64,000 bases of DNA from Flavobacterium denitrificans DSM 15936 (lineage in GTDB: Bacteria > Bacteroidota > Bacteroidia > Flavobacteriales > Flavobacteriaceae), in contig NZ_KE384378.1 of assembly GCF_000425445.1 (NCBI RefSeq), positions 483,191 to 547,190 of the forward strand, read 5' to 3'. Both the position numbers and the translations under genes were made by a program. Every line of letters begins with the position of its first letter. Within the stretch, counting starts at the first letter, position 1. The notes below the pieces were generated by a model, which saw only the letters and a list, made by a program, of their open reading frames with translations, ran no database searches and was not told the origin of the DNA. Positions 25,110 to 33,539 of this stretch are shown here, in pieces.

Positions 25110-27623
25110 ATGATTAGAGTAATAGTAGTTGGAAACGGCATGGTTGGTTATAAATTTTGCGAAAAGTTTGTTGCAAAATCAGGACAAGAAAAGTATCAAA
25201 TCACAGTATTTGGAGAAGAGCCAAGACGCGCTTACGACCGCGTTCACTTAAGCGAGTACTTTGGAGGGAAAACGGCAGACGATCTATCACTGTCAACAAC
25301 TGAATGGTACGAGCAAAACAATATTATTCTAAATACATCTGAATTAATTACAGATATAAATCGTGATATTAAAACAATACATACACACTTAGGCAAGACA
25401 CATACGTACGACTACTTAGTTTTGGCAACAGGTTCATCGGCTTTTGTACCGCCAATTGAAGGTGTCGAAAAAGAAGGTGTTTTTGTGTACAGAACCATCG
25501 AAGATCTAGATGCAATTATGGCTTACGCCAAAAAAATAAAACAAAAGGGTGCTACTGAAGCTGCTGTTTTAGGTGGAGGTCTTTTAGGATTAGAAGCCGC
25601 GAAAGCAGTTCGCGATTTAGGATTGAATCCGCATGTGGTGGAATTTGCTCCTCGTTTGATGCCGAGACAATTGGATCAAGGCGCGAGCGATATGCTTCAA
25701 TCAAAAATAGAAGAACTAAACATCGGAATTCATCTTAACAAAGCAACGCAATATATTGACGGAAAGGAAAATATAACGGGAATGATGTTTGCAAACGACG
25801 AATTGTTAAAAGTAGACATGTTGGTTATATCTGCCGGAATTAAACCTCGTGACGAACTGGCAAGAGTTTCAGGGCTTGACGTTGGCGTTAGGGGCGGAAT
25901 TGTGGTAAACAATCAAATGCGAACATCAGATCCTTCTATTTTTGCGATTGGCGAAGCGGCACTTTACAACCATAACATTTACGGACTTGTTGCGCCAGGT
26001 TACGAAATGGCCGATGTAGCTGCTGAGCAAATCTTAAATGGTGATAAAACCATGAGAGAAACCATCGATATGTCAACACAATTGAAATTGATTGGTGTTG
26101 AAGTTGCGAGTTTTGGTGATCCTTTCATCGAAAATGAAGAAGTTACTGCTATTATTTACGAAAACAAATTGAGCGGTGTTTACAAAAGAATCAATGTTAC
26201 AAAAGATTCTAAAAAATTGTTGGGCGGAATTTTAGTTGGAGATTCTAGTGATTACGGTTCGCTTTTTCAGATTTATATTAACGAAATGGCGTTACCTAAA
26301 AATCCAGAAGATTTGATTTTAGGTTCTCGCGACGGTTCTGAAGGTTCATCCTTAGGAAGCGTAATGGATTTGCCAGACACCGCCGTAATCTGTTCTTGCG
26401 AAAATGTGACTAAAGGTTCTATCTGTTGCAAAATTTTAGATGAATCTTGCGCAACTCTTTCTGATGTTGTAAAAGCAACAAAAGCCACTTCTGGTTGTGG
26501 AGGCTGTAAACCAATGGTTTCTGATTTAGTAAAAGCTACTCAAAAATCTTTAGGAAAAGAAGTAAAAGAAGTGATCTGCGAGCATTTCAGCTACACACGT
26601 CAAGAGTTATTCGATTTGGTAAAAATCAACAAATATGAGAATTTCTATGACGTTCTAGATCATCACGGAAAAGGCGACGGATGCGAAGTTTGCAAACCAG
26701 TTGTTGCTTCAATTTTCTCAAGTATTTATAATGATACTGCCAACAAACACGTAACCACTCAAGATACAAACGATAGATTTTTGGCTAATATCCAACGAAA
26801 CGGAACTTATTCTGTTGTTCCAAGAGTTGCTGGAGGCGAAATCACTGCCGAAAAACTAATTGTTATTGGCGAAGTGGCAAAACAATTTGATTTATATACT
26901 AAAATAACTGGAGCGCAAAGAGTTGATTTATTTGGAGCGCACTTAAGTGATTTGCCAAAAATCTGGAAAATCTTAATCGAAAATGGTTTTGAAAGCGGTC
27001 ACGCTTACGGAAAATCACTTCGTGCTGTAAAAAGCTGCGTTGGAAATGCATGGTGCCGTTACGGAATGGACGATAGCGCAGGATTTGCTATCGAATTGGA
27101 AAACAGATACAAAGGAATTCGCTCTCCTCATAAACTAAAAGGTGGTGTTTCGGCTTGTATTCGCGAATGCGCCGAAGCACGTGGAAAAGATTTCGGATTA
27201 ATCGCTGTTGAAGGCGGATGGAATCTATACATCTGCGGAAACGGTGGAGCAAATCCAAAACATGCCGTTTTATTGGCAGAGAAAATTGACAAAGAAACTG
27301 TAATCAAATACATGGACCGTTTCTTAATGTATTACATCCGTACAGCTGGTCCGCTTATTAGAACATCAACTTGGTTGGAAAAATTAGACGGTGGATTGGA
27401 TTATTTGAAACAAGTAATTATCGAAGACAGTTTAGGAATCTGCGAAACACTTGAAGCTGAAATGCAGACTTTAGTAAACACTTTCGAATGCGAATGGAAA
27501 CAAGTTCTTGAAAAACCAAGATTATTGAAACGTTTCAGCCATTTTGTGAACTCTGATGAGAAAGATGACAACATCGCTTTTGTTCCGTTAAGAGATCAAA
27601 AAATGCCAAAAGCTTGGTCATAA
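25110..27623 (+). CDS. nirB: Nitrite reductase (NADH) large subunit NirB
   Basis: An 837-residue siroheme enzyme that reduces nitrite to ammonium in the cytoplasm. Order: FAD/NADH domain about 1-410 (VVGNGMVGYKFCEKF, VLGGGLLGLEAAKAVRDLG); two BFD-type [2Fe-2S] segments about 430-550 (CSCENVTKGSICCKI with GCGGCKPM, and GCEVCKPV); siroheme half-domains about 560-830. The 4Fe-4S/siroheme cysteines are C-x5-C in SCVGNAWCRYGMD and C-x3-C in SACIRECAEARG. Length is normal. It has its own regulated promoter; nirD follows after a 409-bp gap filled by repeats, an unusual separation. Confidence 0.96.
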   Translation: MIRVIVVGNGMVGYKFCEKFVAKSGQEKYQITVFGEEPRRAYDRVHLSEYFGGKTADDLSLSTTEWYEQNNIILNTSELITDINRDIKTIHTHLGKTHTYDYLVLATGSSAFVPPIEGVEKEGVFVYRTIEDLDAIMAYAKKIKQKGATEAAVLGGGLLGLEAAKAVRDLGLNPHVVEFAPRLMPRQLDQGASDMLQSKIEELNIGIHLNKATQYIDGKENITGMMFANDELLKVDMLVISAGIKPRDELARVSGLDVGVRGGIVVNNQMRTSDPSIFAIGEAALYNHNIYGLVAPGYEMADVAAEQILNGDKTMRETIDMSTQLKLIGVEVASFGDPFIENEEVTAIIYENKLSGVYKRINVTKDSKKLLGGILVGDSSDYGSLFQIYINEMALPKNPEDLILGSRDGSEGSSLGSVMDLPDTAVICSCENVTKGSICCKILDESCATLSDVVKATKATSGCGGCKPMVSDLVKATQKSLGKEVKEVICEHFSYTRQELFDLVKINKYENFYDVLDHHGKGDGCEVCKPVVASIFSSIYNDTANKHVTTQDTNDRFLANIQRNGTYSVVPRVAGGEITAEKLIVIGEVAKQFDLYTKITGAQRVDLFGAHLSDLPKIWKILIENGFESGHAYGKSLRAVKSCVGNAWCRYGMDDSAGFAIELENRYKGIRSPHKLKGGVSACIRECAEARGKDFGLIAVEGGWNLYICGNGGANPKHAVLLAEKIDKETVIKYMDRFLMYYIRTAGPLIRTSTWLEKLDGGLDYLKQVIIEDSLGICETLEAEMQTLVNTFECEWKQVLEKPRLLKRFSHFVNSDEKDDNIAFVPLRDQKMPKAWS

Positions 27624-27633
27624 ATATAAAATT

Positions 27634-27763
27634 GAACACGTAGCCCCGATAATTATCGGGAATAGATTTTGCAACTTAAAAAGGCAATGCTTCTCCAGAA
27701 TAGAGATAATTTTCTTTTGACAATTCTTTTTTCAAACTATTAAGTCTATTTCTCTACGTGTTC
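27634..27763. repeat. Intergenic hairpin (GAACACGTAG element)
   Basis: GAACACGTAG (27634-27643) and CTACGTGTTC (27754-27763) are perfect 10-bp ends. Just inside the left end is the palindrome CCCCGATAATTATCGGG. It starts 10 nt after the nirB stop. Confidence 0.7.
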
Positions 27764-27789
27764 AAAATAAAAACGATTAAATAAAACAT

Positions 27790-27892
27790 TTAACACATAG
27801 AATCATAGAATTAACTGCACCTAAAAAAGGCGTTTCATTTAATTTTCTATTTCTCAAACAAAAAACAAAAAACCTATGTTTCTATGTGTTTC
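27790..27892. repeat. Dispersed 17-bp-TIR repeat, copy 2
   Basis: AACACATAGAATCATAG (one mismatch) at 27792-27808 and CTATGTTTCTATGTGTT at 27874-27890, with AAAAAGGCGTTTCA between. This copy lacks the inner ACATAG...CTATGT palindrome, so it is a shorter variant. Together with the previous element it fills the gap between nirB and nirD; I see no gene there. Confidence 0.85.
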
Positions 27893-28032
27893 AAAATATA
27901 ATAAGCTCCAAAAAAAAAAGAAAAAAATAATTAAACGTTTGCTGTCCTTCTTACCCTCTTTTTTACTGCGCCATCAAAACTCTCTTGATTGTAAAAAGAG
28001 GGCTAAGAAACAGGAACAAAAACTTAATCAAA

Positions 28033-28410
28033 ATGGAAGAAATCTTAAATCAATACGAAACAGTTCATGCGAGCGACGCAACAATTTGGTTCAAAGCTGG
28101 TAAAGTAGAAGATTTTCCAACCAACCGAGGAGGCTGTATCAAATACAAAAACAAACAAATCGCGATTTTTAATTTTGCGCGTCGTAATGCATGGTACGCT
28201 TGCCAAAATGCGTGTCCACACAAAATGGAAATGGTTCTTTCAAGGGGAATGACAGGTTCTGCCGATGATATTCCGAAAATCGCTTGCCCAATGCATAAAA
28301 AAACCTTTTCACTTGTTGACGGAACAAACTTAAATGGTGAAGATTACAGCATTGCAACTTATCCAGTCAAGATTGTAGAAGACGAAGTTTTTGTTGGCTT
28401 TTTAGATTAG
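28033..28410 (+). CDS. nirD: Nitrite reductase small subunit NirD (Rieske-like)
   Basis: A 125-residue Rieske-fold subunit from ATG 28033 (MEEILNQYETVHASDATIWF); the frame continues upstream to 27985 but those residues are basic and non-conserved. It keeps CQNACPHKME and ACPMHKKTF, so unlike E. coli NirD, which lacks cluster ligands, this version has Cys/His pairs (C-x3-C-P-H and C-P-M-H) close to a Rieske pattern. The partner is NirB upstream. It ends YPVKIVEDEVFVGF, normal for the family. Confidence 0.88.
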   Translation: MEEILNQYETVHASDATIWFKAGKVEDFPTNRGGCIKYKNKQIAIFNFARRNAWYACQNACPHKMEMVLSRGMTGSADDIPKIACPMHKKTFSLVDGTNLNGEDYSIATYPVKIVEDEVFVGFLD

Positions 28411-28416
28411 GCTTTT

Positions 28417-28610
28417 AAGAAACAAGAAACAAGAAACAAGAAGCAAGATTTGAAAAACTTGGATAGTCTTTCTTCTTGCTTTCAACTTTCAACTTTCAAC
28501 TTTCGACTTTCGACTTTCGACTTTCGACTTTCGACTTTCAACTTTTCAACTTTCAACTTTCAACTTTCAACTTTCAACTTTCAACTTTCGACTTTCGACT
28601 TTCGACTTTC
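28417..28610. repeat. Simple tandem repeats (AACAAGA and TTTCAAC/TTTCGAC)
   Basis: First a short run of GAAACAAGAAACAAGAAACA near 28419, then from 28479 to about 28610 some eighteen heptamers of two variants, TTTCAAC and TTTCGAC, in blocks. The array ends about 10 nt before the DUF4202 promoter, so copy-number change could alter promoter context. The variants lie in homogeneous blocks, typical of slippage. Confidence 0.85.
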
Positions 28611-28631
28611 CCACTAATTTACGTATCTTTG
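28610..28631 (+). promoter_or_regulatory. Promoter of the DUF4202-kinase operon with half operator
   Basis: The -7 box TATCTTTG lies at 28624-28631. It shares TA with TACGTA (28620-28625), the same geometry as in nirB/narB/moeA, but only the right half of the palindrome is present. Confidence 0.55.
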
Positions 28632-28651
28632 AAATCTATTAACCGACCAAA

Positions 28652-29236
28652 ATGACTACACCTTTCCAAAAAGCAAGTGAATGGATTGATGCTGAAAACG
28701 CTCAGGATCCAAACATCGAATTAGACCAAAACACCGAATATCCAAAAGAATTATTATATTCGAACAGGATGTATGAAAAACTGATGCAGTTTGAACCAAA
28801 TGCTTCAGAAGAAGTTCAGATCGCCTCAAAAGCACAGCACATATGCCGTTGGAAAGTGGCTCGTGAATCCTATCCAATGGATCGTGTGGGTTATTTGAAA
28901 TGGAGAGAAGAATTGAAAAAATTCCATGCCAAAACTACCGCAGAAATATTAGAAAAAGCGGGATACAATCAAACTTTCATCGATCGTGTTTCTTTCTTAA
29001 TTGAAAAAAAACTGCTTAAAAAAGACGCAGAAACTCAATTACTAGAAGACGTAATTTGTTTAGTGTTTTTAGATTACTACTTAGAACCTTTTGTTCATAA
29101 ACATGACGAAGAAAAGCTGAAAAACATCATCAAAAAAACCTGGGATAAAATGTCAGATAAAGGACATCAGGAAGCTTTAAAAATCAAATATTCTGAAGAG
29201 AACTTAAACCTAATAAAAGCTTCTTTAGGATTGTAA
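28652..29236 (+). CDS. DUF4202 domain protein
   Basis: A 194-residue soluble helical protein: FQKASEWIDAENAQDPNIEL, EVQIASKAQHICRWKVARES, MDRVGYLKWREELKKFHAKT, VICLVFLDYYLEPFVHKHDE. This is the DUF4202 pattern; the conserved His/Asp/Glu positions (QHICRW, FLDYYLEPF) suggest a metal-binding HD-like fold. The family often sits beside nitrate or nitrite genes, as here between nirD and the sensor kinase. It lies 6 nt before the kinase gene, so they share an operon. Function unknown. Confidence 0.85.
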   Translation: MTTPFQKASEWIDAENAQDPNIELDQNTEYPKELLYSNRMYEKLMQFEPNASEEVQIASKAQHICRWKVARESYPMDRVGYLKWREELKKFHAKTTAEILEKAGYNQTFIDRVSFLIEKKLLKKDAETQLLEDVICLVFLDYYLEPFVHKHDEEKLKNIIKKTWDKMSDKGHQEALKIKYSEENLNLIKASLGL

Positions 29237-29242
29237 AAAGAT

Positions 29243-31054
29243 ATGAAAAAAAGCAATCAGGAAGCTGCAGAAAAAATCACTTTCAAAAATTTACGTCGAC
29301 TGTATTTTTTTGCGCTTCTCACTATTGCCTTAACGATAATTGTTAGTCAATTTCTGGTTCAATACAATCTTAATCAGCAGCTCAGCGATTCTAAGATTAT
29401 TAATTTCTCTGGCAAACAAAGAATGCTGAGCCAGAAAATTGTCAAAGAAGTTCTAATTTTACATTACCTTTCTGATTCGGCTACAGCCAAAAAAACTTCG
29501 CATTTAAAAGAAGTTTTAGCACTTTGGAAAAAGAACCAAAACGCGCTTGAAAACGGCAGTGACAGCCTGGCTTTTCCAAAGGAAAAATCAGAAACACTTT
29601 CTAAATTGTATCTGGAAATCAATCCGATTTTCAATAAAATTGCACAAACTACAGATTCATTTTTGCTGAATTTACAGCAGAAAAAAACGACTTCTGAAAG
29701 CCAAAAACTGGTTCAGATTATTTTGGAAAACGAAGGAACTTTCCTTTCGAAAATGAATCAAATAGTAACCCAATACGATCTCGAAGCTCACGAAAAAGTA
29801 ACCGAACAACGCCGAATTGAATATTGGATTTTTGGTTTTACACTTTTGGTTCTTCTTTTGGAATTCTTTTTCATTTTCAAACCAACTAACAAGAAAATTG
29901 AAAGATTGATTGCCCAGCTTTTATCTTCTGAAAAGAAAGCTTTAAAACTGGCCTACGACACCGAAATCATTAGCGAAATCAAAGAAAACTCGGTAAAAGA
30001 ATTAAAATCGCTCAATTACGCGATGGAAAATACGTTATTGTATTGCCGAATTTCCCCGGACGGTTCGATTATTCATATTGGAGAAAAATTTGCTAAACTT
30101 TTAAATTACACCAAGTTTTCATCCAACAAAAAATTCTCTGAAGTATTGACAGAAGATGAAAAAGAACAGGTCAATTTTGATCGTTTGATTTTCGAAAAAC
30201 AGCGAAGTGGCTGGCAGGGCGAAATCAAAATTGTAAACAAAGACGAAAAAGAAATTTGGCTTGATTTGTCGATGGTTCCTGTAATGATCAAAAAAGATGA
30301 ACTTGAACTTTTGATTGTTTGTTTCAACATCACCGAACGTAAAAAAGCGCAACGTGAAGTTGAACGTTTAAACCTTGAAAACACAACTGAAAAAATCAAC
30401 CAACAAAAGATTATTTCAAGCAGAATTGTTGAAAATCAGGAAAACGAACAAAACCGAATTGCCAAAGAAATTCACGACGGAATTGGTCAGATGCTTACCG
30501 GTTTGAAGTTCAGTTTAGAAAGCATCAATCTAGACGACAGAGAAAAATCAGAACAAAAAATTGAGTATTTAAAGAAACTTTCTTTGGATATCATTAAAGG
30601 CGTGCGTACGGCAACTTTCAATTTAATGCCTCCAGAATTAAGCGATCACGGAATCGTTTCATCGCTTTCAAAACTTACTCAGGAACTTTCAAAATTGACT
30701 GGAAAAGAAATCCTTTTCTACAATAAAACCGATTTTGACCGACGTTTAGATTCGTTAATAGAAATCAATATTTATCGTCTTACGCAAGAAGCAATCAACA
30801 ATGCCATCAAATATGCCGAATCGTCTCATATTATTGTACAACTTTCGCACAGCGAAACACTACTAAGCATTATCGTAGACGACAACGGAAAAGGTTTCGA
30901 TGTAAATTCAGTTCATAAAAAACGCAACAGCGAATCTGGAATGGGACTTTTATTTATGAAAGAAAGAATCCAATACATCAATGGACGTGTTTTCATTAAC
31001 TCAATCCCAGGCGAAGGAACGAGAATCACCTTCAACATCCCAATTCTTAAATAA
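29243..31054 (+). CDS. PilJ-domain sensor histidine kinase (probable nitrate/nitrite sensor)
   Basis: A 603-residue membrane kinase. TM1 is about 16-36 (FFALLTIALTIIVSQFLV). The periplasmic PilJ/NarX-type domain, about 40-190, contains NFSGKQRMLSQKIVKEVLIL, close to the P-box of nitrate sensors. TM2 is about 196-215. A PAS domain follows at 260-375, then a HisKA_3 dimerisation helix with His411 in IAKEIHDGIGQMLTGLKF, then HATPase with LTQEAINNAIKYAE, VDDNGKGFD and SGMGLLFMKERI. The HisKA_3 class pairs with NarL/FixJ regulators, and one is encoded 160 bp downstream. Nitrate sensing is inferred from the domain and neighbours. Confidence 0.88.
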   Translation: MKKSNQEAAEKITFKNLRRLYFFALLTIALTIIVSQFLVQYNLNQQLSDSKIINFSGKQRMLSQKIVKEVLILHYLSDSATAKKTSHLKEVLALWKKNQNALENGSDSLAFPKEKSETLSKLYLEINPIFNKIAQTTDSFLLNLQQKKTTSESQKLVQIILENEGTFLSKMNQIVTQYDLEAHEKVTEQRRIEYWIFGFTLLVLLLEFFFIFKPTNKKIERLIAQLLSSEKKALKLAYDTEIISEIKENSVKELKSLNYAMENTLLYCRISPDGSIIHIGEKFAKLLNYTKFSSNKKFSEVLTEDEKEQVNFDRLIFEKQRSGWQGEIKIVNKDEKEIWLDLSMVPVMIKKDELELLIVCFNITERKKAQREVERLNLENTTEKINQQKIISSRIVENQENEQNRIAKEIHDGIGQMLTGLKFSLESINLDDREKSEQKIEYLKKLSLDIIKGVRTATFNLMPPELSDHGIVSSLSKLTQELSKLTGKEILFYNKTDFDRRLDSLIEINIYRLTQEAINNAIKYAESSHIIVQLSHSETLLSIIVDDNGKGFDVNSVHKKRNSESGMGLLFMKERIQYINGRVFINSIPGEGTRITFNIPILK

Positions 31055-31143
31055 TGTGGCAATGTGCCAATTTGACAATTAGATAATTAGTTTAAGCACC
31101 TCAAAAAAATATCTAATTGCCACATTTTCTAATTATCTAATTT
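31052..31143. repeat. Intergenic inverted repeat (ATGTGGCAAT element)
   Basis: AATGTGGCAATGTGCC...TTAGATAATTAG is mirrored by CTAATTGCCACATT and CTAATTATCTAA. It overlaps the kinase stop by three bases and separates kinase from regulator. Confidence 0.55.
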
Positions 31144-31149
31144 AAAAAT

Positions 31150-31188
31150 TACGTATATTAGCGTCTTCGTTATAGATGAATATACGTA
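31150..31188 (+). promoter_or_regulatory. TACGTA half-sites before the response regulator
   Basis: TACGTA at 31150-31155 and TACGTA-AAAA-TCGATA at 31183-31198 (right half degenerate). They are consistent with weak autoregulation by the same factor that binds at nirB. No clear TAnnTTTG box is seen. Confidence 0.4.
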
Positions 31189-31216
31189 AAAATCGATAAT
31201 CAAAATTAAGTAAACT

Positions 31217-31876
31217 ATGAGTAATATCATTCGTGTAGTATTGGCAGATGACCATGTTTTTGTTAGAGACGGAATCAAATCTTTACTTGAAAACGAAGCA
31301 AACATTGAGGTTGTAGGCGAAGCAATTGATGGTGCTGATGCACTTGATGTTGTTGCATCGACCAAACCTGACTTACTTATAGTAGATATTCGTATGCCTA
31401 ACTTAACCGGTATAGAGGTAGTAGAAAAACTTAGAAGCGAAAATAACAATGTAAAAATCATCATGCTGTCAATGCATGAATCAGAAGAATATGTTTTGAA
31501 ATCGATCAAAGCGGGCGCCGACGGTTATTTACTAAAAGGCTCAAGCAAAGAAGAATTCTTAAAAGCATTACATAGTGTTTCTGGTGGAGGAAAATATTTC
31601 AGTGGTGACATCTCTTCGATATTAATTGGTCAATTGACGAATTCATCTGTGTCATTAGAACCTAAACAAACTTTAGGAGAAGAAATGATGATCACCAAAA
31701 GAGAAAAAGAAATCCTTACGCTTTTGTTATCCGGAAAAGGAAACAAAGAAATCGCCGAAGCTTTAGATATCAGCAAGCGTACTGCCGAAGTACACCGTTT
31801 CAACTTAATGAAAAAACTGAAAGTGAAAAACCTAATGGAACTTTCAAATAAAGCGGCTGAGTATTCTTTAATCTAA
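31217..31876 (+). CDS. NarL/FixJ-family response regulator
   Basis: A 219-residue regulator. The receiver domain (1-120) has acidic pair Asp11/Asp12 in VLADDHVFVRDGI, phosphoacceptor Asp57 in LLIVDIRMPNLTG, and Lys in GYLLKGSSKEEFL. The LuxR-type HTH (about 155-215) has ITKREKEILTLLLSGKGNKE and AEALDISKRTAEVHRFNLM. The cognate kinase is the PilJ-domain protein just upstream. It is the first candidate for binding the TAMGTA-N4-TACKTA palindromes, since FixJ-type factors are known to recognise TACGTA-like DNA, but the neighbouring Fnr-like protein is not excluded. Confidence 0.92.
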   Translation: MSNIIRVVLADDHVFVRDGIKSLLENEANIEVVGEAIDGADALDVVASTKPDLLIVDIRMPNLTGIEVVEKLRSENNNVKIIMLSMHESEEYVLKSIKAGADGYLLKGSSKEEFLKALHSVSGGGKYFSGDISSILIGQLTNSSVSLEPKQTLGEEMMITKREKEILTLLLSGKGNKEIAEALDISKRTAEVHRFNLMKKLKVKNLMELSNKAAEYSLI

Positions 31877-31882
31877 AAAAAA

Positions 31883-31957
31883 TACGTATAAATACGTAAA
31901 TATTTTTCAAAAACTGCGTTTTAGCAGGTTTTTACTAAGTTATAGTACTTACTTTTA
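31883..31957 (+). promoter_or_regulatory. narK promoter with two TAMGTA operators
   Basis: An upstream perfect palindrome TACGTA-TAAA-TACGTA lies at 31883-31898. A second site TAAGTT-ATAG-TACTTA (one mismatch) at 31936-31951 ends on the TA of a -7-like TACTTTTA (31950-31957; last base deviates from G). The ATG is at 31977. Two sites 53 bp apart, about five helical turns, would allow cooperative binding. Confidence 0.7.
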
Positions 31958-31976
31958 CATAAAAATAATAAGTACT

Positions 31977-33461
31977 ATGAAAAATACAAACTCACTATCG
32001 CAATCACACAAAATTTTGTTTTTGAACACATTGGCATTTACAGTGTGTTTTGCCTGCTGGACTTTAAACGGGGTTTTGGTAACCTTTTTAGTTGATAACG
32101 GAATTTTCCATTGGGATGTTATTCAAGTTGGATGGCTTTTGGGTATTCCAATTTTAACTGGATCAATCATGCGTTTGCCAATTGGAATCTTGACAGATAA
32201 ATTTGGCGGAAAATATGTTTTCTCACTTTTATTACTGCTTTGTTCGATTCCGCTATTTCTCCTTCCCTACGCTGACAGTTTTGCTATGTTTGCCTTACTA
32301 AGCTTCTTATTTGGAATGGTGGGAACCAGTTTTGCAGTAGGAATCGGTTACACTTCGATCTGGTATCCAAAAGAATGGCAAGGGCGTGCGCTTGGAATCT
32401 TCGGAATGGGAAATGCCGGCGCAGCAATTACGACCTTTTTAGCACCATCATTATTAAACCATTTTTCTGTAAATGATCCGCAAAACGGCTGGAAAGTGCT
32501 GCCTGTAATCTATGCTATTTCATTAGTAGTAATTGGTGTTGCCTTTTTAATTTTTGCTCAAAATAAAAAAATAGAAAGCAGTGGCAAATCGATTTCTCAA
32601 ATGCTTACTCCTTTAAAATCAGAAAGAGTTTGGCGTTTTGGAGCCTATTATTTCTTAGTTTTCGGATGTTTTGTTGCCTATTCACAATGGTTGTTGCCAA
32701 ACTTCATGAACGTTTATCAAACCAGTTTAGTTATGGGCGGTTTGTTTGCAACTATGTTTAGTTTGCCTTCTGGAGTAATTAGAGCATTTGGAGGATATTT
32801 GTCTGATAAATTCGGCGCTAGAAAAGTAATGTATTGGGTTTTAGGCTCTTCAGTAATCCTAAGTGCCTTATTATCCATTCCAAAAATGGAAATCACTACT
32901 TCTGGACCTGGAATTTTAGCTTCTAAAAAAGGAGTTGTAAACGAAATCAGTGACAAAACAGTAAAAGTTGGAGATAAAGAATATCCAATCGCTCAAAAAA
33001 CAGCTAATACATCAACATCTGAAAGTGCCATTTTCCCAACTACTTCAAGCTGGCAAGACGTTGTTGTGGCTCATAACCAAAGTGTTGCAAAAAAAGAATT
33101 AATTGCAAAAGGTGTAACCGTTATAAAATTTGATGCCAATATGTGGGTATTCTTGGTTTTAGTTATTCTAATAGGAATTTCTTGGGGAATTGGGAAAGCA
33201 GCGGTTTACAAACATATTCCAGAATACTTTCCAACAGAAGTTGGTGTTGTAGGCGGAATGGTTGGAATGATTGGCGGTTTAGGTGGCTTTTTCGGCCCAA
33301 TTATCTTCGGATATTTATTAACTGCAACGGGAATCTGGTCAAGTTCATGGATTTTTATTCTGATATTCTCAGTTGTTTGTCTGGTATGGATGCATTATAC
33401 TATTTTAAAGATGGCCCCTAAAAAACAACCTGAATTAGTTTTAGCGCTAGATGCCCAATAA
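31977..33461 (+). CDS. NarK-type nitrate/nitrite MFS transporter
   Basis: A 494-residue major facilitator. Motif A-like LTDKFGGKYVFSLL and SDKFGARKVMYW mark the 2-3 and 8-9 loops. The nitrate signature is GIFGMGNAGAAITTFLAPSL, and a second Gly-rich helix is VGVVGGMVGMIGGLGGFFGP. Between TM9 and TM10 (about residues 300-390) is an extra hydrophilic domain (GVVNEISDKTVKVGDKEYPI, then SSWQDVVVAHNQSVAKKELI), absent from E. coli NarK and predicted periplasmic. Two close paralogues with the same insert lie at 59104 and 60810. Location between nitrate genes and a TAMGTA promoter support nitrate uptake for assimilation. Confidence 0.9.
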   Translation: MKNTNSLSQSHKILFLNTLAFTVCFACWTLNGVLVTFLVDNGIFHWDVIQVGWLLGIPILTGSIMRLPIGILTDKFGGKYVFSLLLLLCSIPLFLLPYADSFAMFALLSFLFGMVGTSFAVGIGYTSIWYPKEWQGRALGIFGMGNAGAAITTFLAPSLLNHFSVNDPQNGWKVLPVIYAISLVVIGVAFLIFAQNKKIESSGKSISQMLTPLKSERVWRFGAYYFLVFGCFVAYSQWLLPNFMNVYQTSLVMGGLFATMFSLPSGVIRAFGGYLSDKFGARKVMYWVLGSSVILSALLSIPKMEITTSGPGILASKKGVVNEISDKTVKVGDKEYPIAQKTANTSTSESAIFPTTSSWQDVVVAHNQSVAKKELIAKGVTVIKFDANMWVFLVLVILIGISWGIGKAAVYKHIPEYFPTEVGVVGGMVGMIGGLGGFFGPIIFGYLLTATGIWSSSWIFILIFSVVCLVWMHYTILKMAPKKQPELVLALDAQ

Positions 33462-33508
33462 ATAACAACATTATGATTTTAATCACATTTTTAAAGGAAA
33501 TAATCTTA

Positions 33509-33516
33509 TAAATTTG
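33509..33516 (+). promoter_or_regulatory. Candidate -7 element for the porin gene
   Basis: TAAATTTG matches TAnnTTTG, 24 nt before ATG 33540. No matching -33 TTTG, so read-through from narK is also possible. Confidence 0.5.
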
Positions 33517-33539
33517 CCTCACAATTAAAACCATGAACC

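Noticed and set aside
28417..28610. Possible CRISPR array
   Set aside because: The units are contiguous heptamers without spacers and there are no cas genes in the window.
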